Assembly (NCBI GenBank): GCA_023014485.1
Contig: JAJOZX010009073.1
Span: forward strand, 62,001-126,000
Direction of reading: 5' to 3'
DNA: 64,000 nt
From: Bathynomus jamesi
Taxonomy: Eukaryota; Arthropoda; Malacostraca; Isopoda; Cirolanidae
Shown here one piece after another: positions 44,645-57,160 of this stretch. Under the pieces are notes generated by a model that saw only the letters and a list, made by a program, of their open reading frames with translations, was not told where the DNA came from and did not search any database. A program made the translations under genes and the position numbers. Position 1 is the stretch's first letter; each line of letters begins with the position of its first letter.

Positions 44645-45466
44645 ATGTCACCATACACAAAGACAGACACAAAAAGACTGAGACACATACAGAAGCATAA
44701 TATTAACATATTACAGTACAACACAAATGGCCTGACAAACAAAATCCTTCAGCTTAGGAAATTCGTACACAAACAAAACATTCATGTAGTACTTATACAA
44801 GAAACAAAACTAAAACACACACACAAAACACCCACCATCGCTGACTTCAAGGCAATCCATCAAGATCGTACTGGGGGTCACAGGGGTCGACTCATCACTT
44901 ACATACGTAAAAGCATTAGCTACACTGATGCCACCCAAAACATTACAAGCACAATCCAAGCAGGTAACACAATAGAAATACAGGCAGTTAACATTAAAAC
45001 ACACACAAAACACACCACCACACTAATCAACATTTATATCCTACCAGATAGTTCACCTCGGGTGCCAGCCAATTACAATCCACAGTTACACAATCTAGCC
45101 TCTCTCACTAATGTAATCTTAGGAGGAAACTTCAATGCTAAAGACACTAGTTGGTACCTGCACAACAAAAACACCACCAGAGGCGCCAACAAAGCCACAC
45201 AACTAAACAGCCTCTTCATTTTTAACAACACAGAACATACACATACACATACACACACCACACACACACACACACCACATCAAGCAGGATATTCAAACTC
45301 CTCCCCAGACATAATGTTCTGTTCCACCTCAGTAGCAATACACACACACTGGAGAACAGAAAAACAACTGTCATCAGACCACCTGCCCATCATCATTACA
45401 ACACATTCTACACTCTGCCCCAACAGCCTTAGGCACACTTACAGAAATTACAAGAAAGCTGATTAG
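44645..45466 (+). pseudogene. Jockey/I-like LINE, endonuclease domain (copy A)
   Basis: The 273-residue frame starts at 44645. NINILQYNTNGL, VVLIQETKLK (catalytic Glu), DRTGGHRGRLITYIRKSIS, LINIYILPDSS, ILGGNFNAKDTSWYLHN (Asp/Asn pair) and LSSDHLPIIIT (Asp-His) are the ordered motifs of the apurinic-type endonuclease of LINEs. It nicks target DNA for target-primed reverse transcription. The CA-rich stretch at 45236-45280 encodes Thr-His repeats. A stop at 45467 ends the frame before RT. Confidence 0.9.
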
Positions 45467-46785
45467 GAACAATTCAAAATACAGACTGAGGAACAATTCA
45501 CCATATTAAACAGCACACCCATCATAAAAATCAATACAACACACTAAGACATTTAATCAGATCATCAATAATGCAAACAAATACAACCCAAATTACACTA
45601 GAGAAATAGCCCACCTCATAAGGCAATGTAACAACCTCAAACATAACACACAAACACCACACACAGAAGCCATAAAACAACAGATACAACAGCTCAACAC
45701 AGAAATAAACAAACTTAAAGAAAACCAAACAAACATTTAGGGAATTCATAACAACACTAAACCACTCCACAGATACATCCAGGCTATACAAGACTATAAA
45801 CAGCATTATCCACTCTAACAGTGGCATTCACACCTCACACACAGCTATCTGTTGCAGCCAAAATAATATCCCAACATATACACAACAACCTAACATTCTA
45901 GTTAATCACTATGCAAAGATAAGTCACTTAAACAGAGACCACAACCAGAAACACGCAGACAGACAAACAGCCAGACACAAGAAAACCTACAGACTGGATA
46001 TGACCATTACACCCTTCAATACAGACCAGACCACCAAGATCATCAAAAACATTAAGAATTCAAAGGCTACTGGACCAGACAACATATCTAACATACACCT
46101 TAAACACTTGGGCTCACAGGGAATACTAGATCTCACAAACATCAGCACATATTCATAACAACACTGTATTATTCCTGACATATGGAAACAAGGTAAAATT
46201 ATTACACTACTCAACAAACAAAAATCCAACAGAACCAGCTTCCTATAGACCCATTACTTTACTATGCACACCTTCCAAAGTAACAGAAAGACTAATCTTA
46301 CAAATCACCAACCCACACATACCACTATCACCTACTCAACATGGATTCAGACCTCACCACTCAACTACAACATTACTTACTAACCTCACGCAGCACATCA
46401 TGGATGGCATCAACTCCAGACAACCAGCTCAAGGTACACTGTTAGCAACAATAGACATTAGTAAAGCATTTGATGCTATCCCATGTTTCCCTCTCATAAA
46501 CAAAATACTCAACACAAACATGGACAATAAAGCCAAAAGGTGGCGAAGCAACTATCTTCCAGGAAGATACAAGTCACATTTAATGGTGTCATCCAAAAAC
46601 AAACTTTTTCCAAACAGGGTCCCTCAAGGCTGTGTTCTCTCACCAACACTGTTCAACTTATAATGCATAACATTCCAACACCCATAGATAACAAGCTTAC
46701 CTTATCATCATATGCAGATGACATCACTCTAACATCCACCCACAACAACATCGACACTGCTACAAATAACCTACAAACATACTAA
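45467..46785 (+). pseudogene. Jockey/I-like LINE, RT domain (copy A)
   Basis: Broken frames encode KNSKATGPDNISNIHLKHLG, SFRPITLL-like and TQHGFRPHHSTTTLLTNLT, then LLATIDISKAFDAIP (catalytic Asp), VPQGCVLSPTLFNL, and SSYADDITLTSTHNN (catalytic YADD). The copy stops at about 46785, where mariner-like remnant DNA begins. It matches the inverted copy B closely. Confidence 0.85.
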
Positions 46786-46789
46786 ATGC

Positions 46790-47750
46790 AAAAAACTTCA
46801 TTTTTTTTTTAATGTCGAGACAAAATATGACAATAAAACCCACACTAATAAACAGAGTTTATTTCCCTCAACAGTTTTGATACCCACTGGCATCCTCTTT
46901 GGGTGGATACAGAAAAACAAATGAACAGAAGCGAGAAAGGAAACAATCCAGAAACAATTAAGAAATTCACACCTAGGTTAAATCCTATTCACCCAACACT
47001 GGAAGGGCATTTTATTATTAAAGGGTCCCGCTTATAATTAATTTATTTCCTTTTTCATTTCAGACCATCATTCTGCTATAGTTGGTAAACAAGTTATTTA
47101 ATGAAATACTCTCTCGAAGATGGAGCAATGATATTTAACCTGCATAAGGAGAAACACTAGGGTGCAAAATGAATGAAGAAAGTTCCCAAATGAATGATAC
47201 CTGGACTTCAATATCTCAAATAAAATCAATATCACAGGGTTGACCAACTGAAAAGAAGGCAGTAGAAGGCCAAAAACATCATGTACTAAGGAAAATATTG
47301 TCACGGTTTCATCCATGATCTGCAGATATGATAAGAATGGCCCAACACCCACAAGTCTGTTAGAGAAATTTCAAAAACTACTGGTATTTCTCGCTCTAGT
47401 GTTCATCATAGAGTAAAAGATGATCTGGATCTTAAATGTTTTAAAAGAGTCAAAGTTCATAAGCTCTCTGCATCAAATAAGCAAGCAAGAGTTGAAAAAC
47501 ATTGTAGTTAGATCGATTCTCAGACAGAGGAGTGTCAAAAATATGGTTCAGCGACAAGACCTTTATGGTTCCTTCAACAATTTAAACACAAAATGACTGA
47601 GTTTATGGAAGATGGGACAAAAAATCTATCAGTCTACTAGATTGACTTTGTAGGGAACATCCACATTTTTCTCAAAAAGTCATGGTTTCCATCTTTATTT
47701 CAAAGTTCAGGAAGTCAGAAATTGTTTTTGTTGATCAAAACACCAAAATC
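46790..47750 (+). mobile_element. mariner/Tc1-type remnant between the two LINE copies
   Basis: At 47355-47510 the plus strand reads KSVREISKTTGISRSSVHHR, then VKDDLDLKCFKRVKVHKLSA, the N-terminal HTH of Tc1/mariner-type transposases. 47640-47770 may hold a decayed catalytic segment (IDFVGNIHIF). 46790-47090 is non-coding, with a short A/T run. Ends were not identified. Confidence 0.55.
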
Positions 47751-47859
47751 ACTTGATGCGGTACTGCCATCAATAAGGGAGAAGTCAAGAATGGCAAGCA
47801 AGGTTGCAAGCATGCATTGATAATAGAGGGCACATTCTGCATAATCTTGGACTCAATTA

Positions 47860-49792
47860 GGTGACTGTATAGAAACAAAGTTTTTCTACCCATGTCTGTA
47901 TAACAGCAAATTACAAAATAATGGTTAGTTAGCAAAAATCCAACTTCACCACGAGATAGACCATGAAATTCTATACAGGACACATTGATTGTACAAATAA
48001 CAGCACCAATCACCCTCTCCGGAGTGGACCAGAGGTTCAACACACTGGTGATGTGTTGTGTTCTACGTTGTGCTAGAGTGGTACAGTCTGTCATAACGTG
48101 TTCAATTGTTTATGGTGTGTCCTGGCACAGGTGGCAGGTGTCATCTGTGGAGTTGTCTAGTCTGTGTTTATATGTCTGTAAGTTGGGGTGATGTCCACAT
48201 CAGAATCATGCAAAGTTAACTCAATCTGATCTGCTCAGGCTGGTCTCTGACCTGTCAATGGTTGGTGGCTTCGCACCTCGGACCATATTCGGACTGAGTT
48301 GTGTCAATGCTTTGTGGGTTAGGTGTGTGTGTGTGTTTTTTCTGTACTGTGTGATGTCTGTGGGGCGTGGTATGGAATGGAGTACCTATTTGGTTATAAT
48401 GTCTCTCTGGTGTTACCTTAATGGTGCGAGGTGTTGGTGCATGATTGTACATGTAGTGGCAAAGGTGTTGTGGGTTAGTTATCGCTGCTGCCATGTATTG
48501 TGTTCCCCTCATGTCTAAATGTTTCCTAACTTTCAGTATTTTTGTTTCTGTGTGCAGGTGTTCTATTGGTGCTGTTTGAGTACATCCTGTAATGAAACGA
48601 AGTGCGTTGTTTTGTATTGTCTGTAAGGTGTTTGTGTGTGTGTTTGAGATAATGGGTGCCCAGCATGGGCAAGCACAGTCCATAACTGAGCAAATATATA
48701 GTTTGTATATGATTGACGTTTTTTCCTGCTGGTGTCCAAAGTTTGTGCCTGTTAGTACCCTAAGCGTGTTAAGTCTTGATGTACATTTGTTTTTAATGTC
48801 CTGAATGTGGTTTGCAAAAGATAATGATGTGTTGTATATGACCCCAAGTATTTTGGTCCTAAGAGTGTGTGGAATGTTGGTGTTGTTTAGTGTAAGCTGT
48901 GGAATTATCTGCTGTTCTTTTGTGTTGCTTGTTTGCAAGGTGATGGTTGATTTTGTGGGCACTACTTTGAGTCTATTGTGTGTGAGCCAGTCTTGTATAC
49001 TGTTTATGTATGTTTGTAGGTTATTTGTAGCAATGTCGATGTTGTTGTGGGTGGATGTTAGTGATGTCATCTGCATATGATAAGGTAAGCTTGTTATCTA
49101 TGGGTGTTGGAATGTCTGTCATGCATTATAAGTTGAACAGTGTTGTGAGGGAACAGAACCTTGAGGGACCTCATTTGGAAAAAGCTTATTTTTGGATGAC
49201 TTGCCATTAAATGTGATATGTATCTCCCTGAAAGATAGTTGTTCAGCCACCTTTTGGTGTTATTGTCCATGTTTGTGCTGAGCATTTTGTTTATGGGAGG
49301 GAAGTGTGGGATAGCATCAAATGCTTTACTAATGTCTATTATTGTTGTTAATAGTGTACATTGAACTGGTCATCTGGGGTTGATGCCATCCATGATATGC
49401 TACATAAGGTTAGTGAGTAATGTTGTGGTTGAGTGGTGAGGTCTGAATCCATGTTGAGTAGGTGATAGTAGTGTGTGTGTGTATTGGTGATTTGTAAGAT
49501 TAGTCTTTGTTACTTTGGAAGGTGTGCATAGTAAAGTAATGGGTCTATAGGAAGCTGGTTCTGTTGGATTTTTGTTTGTTGAGTAGTGTAATAATTTTAC
49601 CTTGTTTCCATGTCAGAAATAATACAGTGTTGGTATGAATATGTGCTGATGTTTGTGAGAGCTAGTATTCCCTGTGAGCCCAAGTGTTTAAGGTGTATGT
49701 TAGATATGTTGTCTGGTCCAGTAGCCTTTGAATTCGTAATGTTTTTGATAATCTTGGTGGTCTGGTCTGTACTGAAAGGTGTAAATGGTCAT
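47860..49792 (-). pseudogene. Jockey/I-like LINE, RT and C-terminal part (copy B)
   Basis: Minus-strand frames, from high to low: RT N-terminal block at 49700-49792, RT palm at 49094-49330 (NNYLSGRYISHL), then 49076-48255 (TSLTSTHNNIDIATNNLQTY, SIQDWLTHNRLKVVPTKSTI, LGVIYNTSLSFANHIQDIK, CSVMDCACPCWAPI). Past 48255 comes a Cys/His knuckle (C-x2-C-x8-H-x4-C) ahead of CTTLAQRRTQHI at 48094. This completes the part missing in copy A. The 5' part lies beyond element B, at 53569-53708 and 54639-55455. Confidence 0.85.
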
Positions 49793-50200
49793 TAGGGTGG
49801 TCTATAATTTCACTTTATAAAATTTTTAATGGTCCAACATGCTAATGTTATGGGCATTGGTACAAGAAACAACATGGTTACCAGTTTTTGGAGTTCCGGT
49901 AATATCAGATGCCCCCCCAACCCCCAATTTATATTGCATAGTAAAAAACTCGGTAAAAACATCTTTTAAACATTTTTTTAAGATTAATCATATTTAATCT
50001 TAAAAGCATTATTGCATATCAATTTATTCAGAAATTAACTTTGCACATTTGGTGTATAAATTTATTATTTATTCATAATAGTATACATAAAAATGTTCTA
50101 TAACAGCTGATTAAGCCAATATTTTATGTTTTTCAGATATCCAATGATGTATATAGTATATGATGCATTTTTCACTTGGTTGATTCTAATCTTATTTTAA

Positions 50201-53067
50201 ATGAATATCATGGCTACTCCTAAGAAATTAAATATAAAGTTAAGAAAAAGCAGTTATGATCCAATTATTGGTAATCTTAAAGATGAACTGATTCCTACAG
50301 GACTATTCCAGCTACCATCCCAATCAGATGCACTTCAGCATTTCTATCATTTAAAAAGAAATGATATGATTATGAACAATAAAGAAGAGGCTGCAACAGT
50401 TGTACTTAATAAAGTTAAAAAATTCTGGGACTTAGCTGGCATTAAAATGCGAGATATTTCCAAAAGCAGAAGACCAAAAGAAAACATTCTGACTTTAGTT
50501 AATGAGTATAAAACACTGAAAAAACACCAAAACAGGAATACTTTCGAAGATAAAAAGGATATTTTTTGTAAAAAATTAGATATGCTATTGGATATATCGA
50601 CAGCAGATGCTATTGAAACAATAATGAAAGAGAATGAGAACAAAAAGAAACAGAAGTGAAGATATAAAATTCCTTGAAGATCAAAGAACTATTTGGAATA
50701 TGTATGTCTCCAGCCTTGATAAGTCTTATGTAACTCGAACAGAAAGACGAAACCAAAGAATTTGATATGACAGAGAGAGAAAAGAAAAACTCTTAGCAGA
50801 CATGGATGCAGGACCCAGTGGTGAACAAATGAATATCCCACCTGATGATGACATTCCTATAGATAATGATGAATCAAGTAATGAATCAAATGATTCCGAC
50901 TTTCAACCTTCGGCTCAAAGAAATCCTAAAAAAAGAATTCACATTTTCGATTCTCAAATGGTTTCTGATACAGCTGATAGGCTGAATCTCTTGCATAGCC
51001 AAAGAACAGTTTACGCTGCAGCAGTTGACTCAGAATTAAATATAAATATACATGACATGAGCCTGTCAAAGTCTACTTCTAAACGTTCATGTAAAAATAC
51101 AAGAGCATCTACTGCAAAACATCTTACAGCATCATTCAATCCTCCAGAGCATTGCATTGTTCCCTGGGACAGTAAATTAATATTGAAAACTACAACTGAC
51201 AAAAAGGAAGAAAGAATGGGAATCATTGTTTCTGGTTCTCCGGGTTTAAAAGAAGGCAACATTTTATCAATCCCAACTATAGATAATAGCAAGGGCAAGA
51301 CACAGGCTGAATGTGTATTCAGAACTATCTCTGAATGGAATATTGATAAAAATATTTGCCGTATGGTTTTTGATACAACAGCATCAAATTCTGGATGGAG
51401 ACGGAGTGTGAAAGATCCTAGAAGAAATGATTGGGACTCAATTACTGTGGCTAGCATGTAGACTTCATCTATATGAGTGTATTTTGTGCTCAGTCTATAC
51501 CAGGGTTGTGGAGTCGGTCCAAAATTTTCCGACTCCGACTCCACACATTGTAAAAATTCGACTCCGACTCCGACTCCACACATTGTAAAAAATCTAAAAA
51601 TCCGACTCCGACTCCTCACATTTTAAATATACGACTCCGACTCCTCTAGTGTTTCACTCTATAATTATCATAATAATAAGATATTTCATCACCACCACAT
51701 GAATCGTCAGGTTACTTTCTACGATAAGGGAACATTCAAATATTAAGAAGGATGTTGACTTGTAGATATTATCATATTAAGGGATTTTTATTTTTTTCCA
51801 ATAATATATATATATATAAATGAAAAAGATTCTCTTAAACATAATTAAGGTCTAACCAGTAGTAGTCCTATTTAAAATTGAATAACCCTTAACCTAGTGG
51901 CTATAACCAGGGTTGTGGAGTCGGTCCAAAATTTTCTGACTCCGACTCCACACATTGTAAAAATTCGACTCCGACTCCGCCCTGAAACGTGCGACTCCAC
52001 GACTCCGACTCCACAACCCTGGTCTATACAAGTCTTCAGAAGTACAATGTCCCCTGAAAATGAAATGTTTAAAAGCTTCAGATTAAATATTTGGCCAAAA
52101 CTGGACATAACACTACCAACAAAAATACTAAAATTTAAAAATTGCCAATTGAGAGCCGAAGCTTCTGAGGTAAAAGATTTTCTAAAAGATGCACTTAATT
52201 CAGGTAGTTCACCTTTATTTCCAAGAGGCAACTACAGAGAATGTGCTGAGGTTACTCTATTACTTCTTGGGGAAAATGTCTCAAACACTGGTGTGAGATG
52301 GGCTAAGCCAGGGGCAGTACACTATGCGAGGTGGATGCCATCTGCATTGTATCCAACAAAGATTTATGCATTCTCTGATCAAGCTGGGTATGATTCAAAT
52401 ATGATAGCAAAACTAGAGAGAATGTGCATATTCAACTGCCTCTACTATATAAAACCTTGGTTGCTTGCTTCCATCACCTGTGATGCACCTGTCAATGATT
52501 TAAATCTTTTTAATGAACTCATTGAATATAAAAATTATGATCACAATGTAGCATCCAGTGCTCTTAAGGGATTAAATGGTCAGCTATGGTATCTGACTGA
52601 GGAACTAGTACCACTTGCTTTGTTTTCCCAGCATTTCAGATGCAGAAAAAAGTCTGATTGCAAAGTCAATGAAGAAAGTCTGTCAAATCAACCTGCAACA
52701 CCCTCCTTCCAAATGTCAGCCAATCTTCCCTTAGCTAACAAATACAACTAAGCTGCGTCAGTTGGTTGGTAAGGGTTCTTCAATTGTTTTCCAATGCTTG
52801 GGTACTAGTGGTGACTGGCTAAATGAACCTATTACTTCTTGGAAAAATTGCAAATCTTTCCAAGTCATGGAGAACTTTCTCAAAAATATGAAAGTTGTGA
52901 ATGATCCTGCCGAAAGAGCAATCAAGCTGATTGAAGATTTCAAAGACAGAATTGTTAATGATGAATCACAAAAACAATTCCTGGTAAAAGACATAGAGCA
53001 ACATCGATGCCTTCTTCCAGACTTCAAGAAAAAATCCTTAGCTGAAACGTATAATTATGTTAAGTGA
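50201..53067 (+). pseudogene. Element B transposase, broken relative of element A's
   Basis: Frames 50201-50659, 50802-51461, 52040-52751 and 52762-53067 line up in order with the 790-residue protein of element A. Shared blocks are DTADRLNLLHSQRTV, WDSK (Asp), VFDTTASNSG (Asp), LLWLACRLHLYECIL read one frame over at 51447-51500 (CxxH), GAVHYARWMPSALYPTKI, LWYLTEELVPLALFSQ and VVNDPAERAIKLIEDF (Glu). There are stops near 50660, 50767 and 52750, a frameshift at about 51420, and a MITE at 51501-52021. The native start is likely ATG 50201. Confidence 0.8.
51501..52021. mobile_element. hAT-type MITE (CAGGGTTGTGGAGTCGG family), composite
   Basis: The outer ends CAGGGTTGTGGAGTCGG (51501) and CTCCACAACCCTG (52021) are flanked by the 8-bp duplication GTCTATAC (51493-51500 and 52022-52029). 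A second left end with the same sequence starts at 51909, so two family members are joined, by nesting or recombination. The interior has many GACTCC words. It interrupts the element B transposase right after the CxxH block. Confidence 0.9.
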
Positions 53068-53568
53068 GCGTTTATTGTGTAATGTTATGCAGAAGTATTT
53101 ATCTTTTTAATTAAACTTTGGTATAATTTTTTAATCATTGTAAAAGGAATTCATTTTTGTTCAAAAATAAATGCAAAAAAAAAAAAAAGATGGGGACCTG
53201 GAATCAGGTTTGTTCCCACTTGAAATATACTGTAGCTGGCTTGATAAGCTGGTCTAATTTCGAGCCCATCACCGCGAAGCTGCCTGGGATGAAGCTTCAG
53301 GGTGGCAGTAACACCCCTAAAATAGGGTATATAATTAATTAAAATAATATATTACCAAGAAAAATTAATATAGTCATGTGTTTATTCACAGAGAAGCTGA
53401 AAAACTTTCATTTTCTCAGTCAAATTTTTAGGTCCCATATAAATTGGGGGGTCTGATATTACCAGAACTCCAAAAACTGGTAACCATGTTGTTTCTTGCA
53501 CCAATGCCCACAACATTAGCCCATTGGACCATTAAAAATTTTAAAAAGTGAAATTATGGACCACCCTA

Positions 53569-55455
53569 ATGGTCATGTTAAGTCTGTAGGTTTTCTTGTG
53601 TCTGGCCATTTGTCTGTCTGCGTGTTTCTGGTTGTTGTCTCTGTTTAAGTGACTTATCTTTGCATAGTGATTAACTAGAATGTTAGCTTGTTATATGTTG
53701 GGATATTATAGGGTGTCCATAAATGATTATCCTGATTAAAGCATGCTATAACTTTTAAATAAACACTCGTATTCAAACACAGTTTTAATCATAAGTAGAT
53801 AAACATATAAAGTTTTGATACATAGTTAATGAACTTAATAAGCTTTCACATGTGCACCCCTAGTGGCACGTAAAATGTCTAAACGGTATTCACACTCACA
53901 CCACACATTTTCCAACATTTGTGGGTTAACTGTTGCAATTGCATCCATAATGTGTTCTTGCAATGTCCTGATATCTGGAACAACTGTTGCATAGACCACA
54001 TCTTTAACATGACCCCAGAGAAAGAAATCCAGTGGGGTAATGTCTGGTGATCTTGGGGGCTATGGAATTGGCCCGTCCCTGCCAATCCATCGATTTGGAA
54101 ATGTTGCGTTGAGAGTTTCACGAACAACATGCACCCAATGAGGGGGTGCCCCATCTTGTTGGAAGATGACAGTTGGCTGCCTGTCCTGCAGCTGGGGGAT
54201 GGCGTAATTGGTGAGCATATCCAGGTATACAGTTGCGGAAACAGTGTTCTCAGTGAAGAAGAAAGGACCAATTATCTAGTCATGCATTAGTCCACACCAG
54301 ACATTGATCTTCAGACTGCCCTGAATATGCTCCCGTATGGCACGTGGGTTTTCCGATCCCCAAATACGCACATTGTTTCTGTTGACTCTACCACTAAGAT
54401 GAAACGTAGCCTCATCTGAAAAGCAGACACGTAACAAGAAGTCATTATCCTCGTCAATGCTGAACTGAACTGAACAGCTACTACAGCGCTCCTAGCAGCA
54501 AATGCGGTAGATGCAACACACCAGCACAAAAACTCCCCGCATGTACAAGATCACCTGTAAAAAGAAACCGGATGTAAGATTCGTCATTAAAACATAAGAG
54601 CATACTGTTTTCAGGGTAACATTTATGGATATTCTGTATTTTGGCTGTGACAGATAGCCACGTGTGAGGTGTGAATGTCACTGTTAGAATGGGTAATGCT
54701 GTTTATAGTCTTGTATAGCCTGGATGTATCTGTGGAGTGGTTTAGTGTTGTTATGAATTCCCTAAATGTTTGTTTGGTTTTCTTTAAGTTTGTTGTTTAT
54801 TTCTGTGTTGAGCTGTTGTATCTGCTGTTTTATGGCTTCTGTGTGTGGTGTTTGTGTGTTATGTTTGAGGTTCTTACATTGTCTTATGAGGTGGGCTATT
54901 TCTCTAGTGTAATTTGGGTTGTATTTCCTAATGTTGCCCTTGGGTATGTATTTGTTTGCATTATTGATGATCTGATTAAATGTTTTGAGTGTTGTATTAC
55001 TGTTTATGATGGGTGTGCTGTTTAATGTAGTGAATTATTCCACAGTCTGTATTTTGAACTGTTCCCAATCAGCTTTCTTGTAATTTCTGTAAGTGTGCCT
55101 AAGGCTGTTGGGGCAGTGTAGACCGTGTTGTAATGATGATGGGCAGGTGGTCTGATGACAGTTGTTTTCTGTTCTCCAGTGTGTATGTGTTGCTAGTGAG
55201 GGGGAACAGAACATTATGTCTAGGGAGGAGTTTGCATATCCTGCTTGATGTGGTATGTGTGTATGTTCTTCTGTATTGTTAAGAATGAAGAGGCTGTTTA
55301 GTTGTATGGCTATGTTGGTGCCTCTAGTGTTGCTTTAGTTATGCAGGTACCAACTAGTGTCTTTAGCACTAAAGTCTCCTCCTAAGGTGACATTAGTGAG
55401 AGAGGCCAGATTGTGTAATTGTGGATTGTAATTGGCTGGCACCTCAGGTGAACTA
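53569..55455 (-). pseudogene. Jockey/I-like LINE, 5' part (copy B), split by a mariner
   Basis: 53569-53708 and 54639-55455, read on the minus strand, match copy A between about 45050 and 45985 in reverse order. EVPANYNPQLHNLASLTNVT and LGGDFSAKDTSWYLHN of the endonuclease lie at 55335-55455. The copy is 5' truncated at about 55455. The mariner-family element at 53709-54636 interrupts it. Confidence 0.85.
53709..54636 (-). mobile_element. mariner-family element with transposase remnant
   Basis: The left end TAGGGTGTCCATAAATGATT and, inverted, the right end CAGAATATCCATAAATGTTA are related, with TA on both sides (53707-53708 and 54637-54638). The LINE reads through once it is removed. The minus strand encodes QQDGAPPHWVHVVRETLN (second catalytic Asp), FPNRWIGRDGPIP, RSPDITPLDFFLWGHVKD and EYRLDILRATRGAHVKAY. 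The N-terminal HTH is lost and the frames are broken. Confidence 0.8.
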
Positions 55456-55522
55456 ATAATAATGGTAAAATTATATTGTTCAAAATCAGGGTAATAGTTT
55501 TTTTTGGCCCACCCTGTATATA

Positions 55523-57071
55523 CACTGGTCAGCAAAAGTATTTACAAATCATAAGTTGTAATATATCGTATTTGGAATAAGAATATATATATAAGAAGAT
55601 ATTTAATTGTAATATAATAATATTTGATATATTTAACAATAAAACAGGTAAATAAAGAAAAATACCATACTTATTTATTAAAACTTATGAAAATTAGTAT
55701 CCTGTATGGCCACCCCTTGTTCTTTCAGACTAGTTCAAGATGCCGAGACATTGAGTCAACCAACTTCATGCTCAATTCAGGACTGATTTTATACCACTCT
55801 TCTTGAAGAACTCTCCATAAATCTTCTTTATTTTTTGTCTTCTCTTGTTCTTACTTTTCTATTGAGCTCATCCTAAAGATGTTCAATAGGATTTAAATCT
55901 GGACTCTGAGTTGGCCATCCTGGCATTTTAAACCCTTCTTCTTCAAGCTTACTGTAGACCTGTTACAATGACTTAGCACCATGCTTAGGATCATTATCCT
56001 GTTGAAATATGAAGTTCGCATAATCAACATGAAGTTCTTTAGCAGCTGCGATTGCAATATTAGTGAATAGATGTTTGAATACATAATGAGCCATGTGTCC
56101 ATTTAAATTCCCAGTGATCCGGTGTAATTTTCCAACTCTTTTGATGAGAAGCAGCACCACACATTGATTCCCTCACCTTTTTTCACCGGTGGAAGGCATT
56201 CATTCTTATATTCTTCACCAATTCATCTGTTTACAATTTTCCTCCTTTTATCACTACCAAAAATTTCAAATCTGCTTTCATCACTCCATACAAATTTCAA
56301 CCAGTTCTCAGCATCCCAATCTTTGTGTTGAATAGCAAATTCTAATTGTGCTATCACATTTTCCTTTGACAAAGGTTTGTTTCTTACTTACTCTAGCAAA
56401 TGTTTTATTATCTGTTAACCTTCTTACTGTATTAGCACTAACTTTTGTTTCTCCCAGTTTCACTAATTCTTTACACAAGTCATTTGCTGTCATAAATGAC
56501 AGATGCTTTGCACCACACTGACAAAATCCTTTCTTCCAGTTTGGACTAACTTACAGGTACTTCCTTGGTTTAAAATACATTTCTTATGGTATCTGACTAT
56601 ACCTTCACTTATCTTCAGCATTTTTGCAATACTTGTATTAGAATAATTACCCATTTTAACAAGATCAGTCAATTCTCCTAACTCTTGGCTAGATAACTCA
56701 GGTGTAACCATCCTCTCAAATTAGAAATATATAAGTAAAAATTTTGTTGAACAGTGTTAAAACAAACCTTCACCTATCAAGGATGACAGCACACTAAACT
56801 GCACATAGTCTGTGCCACTAATTTAAAAATTAGAGGACTTTTAATTTAGCGATGCCAAATTATCAAAATATTGAAGAAACTCTATGGGAATTAATTACAA
56901 TGACTTTTAAAGTGGCAAAATATTGTATTTAATCTAATAATTACTCTTATACTAATTTATTTATATTCTGCATAACAAATTATGATAAATTTTACTAAAT
57001 CGCAAAAAATAAAGCTATCATTAATATCTGGATAATATTTCTCAATTCATAAATACTTTTGCGGACCAGTG
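55523..57071 (-). mobile_element. Tc1-family DNA transposon
   Basis: A 1549-bp element flanked by TA (55521-55522 and 57072-57073). The ends CACTGGTCAGCAAAAGTATT and, inverted, CACTGGTCCGCAAAAGTATT are inverted repeats. A transposase is encoded on the minus strand in several frames. It sits at the right end of the nest in intron 1 of copy 2. Confidence 0.9.
55700..56711 (-). pseudogene. Tc1-type transposase, broken
   Basis: From 56711 on the minus strand: MVTPELSSQELGELTDLVKM, then SIAKMLKISEGIVRYHKK (first HTH). ANDLCKELVKLGETKVSANT then VRRLTDNKTFARVSKK form the second HTH (56493-56300). A catalytic stretch encodes a decayed W..V..SDE-type region, then FQQDNDPKHGAKS (second Asp) near 55990. 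The Glu region lies at about 55880-55740 (DWPTQSPDLNPIEHL-like, read through shifts). At least three frameshifts. Confidence 0.8.
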
Positions 57072-57160
57072 TATATATATTGTACTATATTCTACTGCTA
57101 TAATTTTATAATTTTCAATATATACCTAATGGTAGACTTTAAAATATCTTAAATTTTCAG

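Larger units (their letters stand above)
49793..53568 (+). mobile_element. TAGGGTG-family DNA transposon, element B
   Basis: A 3776-bp element in LINE copy B, with a perfect 8-bp duplication ATGGTCAT (49785-49792 and 53569-53576). The ends TAGGGTGGTCTATAATTTC and, inverted, TAGGGTGGTCCATAATTTC begin inverted repeats of about 120 bp (through GGTAATATCAGA). Only the first seven bases match element A. It encodes a broken relative of the element A transposase on the plus strand and carries a hAT-type MITE. Confidence 0.9.
41033..55516. mobile_element. Possible mariner-family shell around the LINE nest
   Basis: CAGGTGGGCCAGAAAACTA at 41033 and, inverted from 55516, CAGGGTGGGCCAAAAAAAAC share about 28 bp including ACTATTACCC, and TA lies outside the right end. 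The right end is only 6 bp from the Tc1 element at 55523. Internal sequence of its own is small and no transposase is seen. The two ends could also be remnants of separate copies. Confidence 0.45.

Noticed and set aside
45073..45273. Val/Cys-rich minus-strand frame
   Set aside because: It is the reverse reading of the CA-rich part of the LINE endonuclease.
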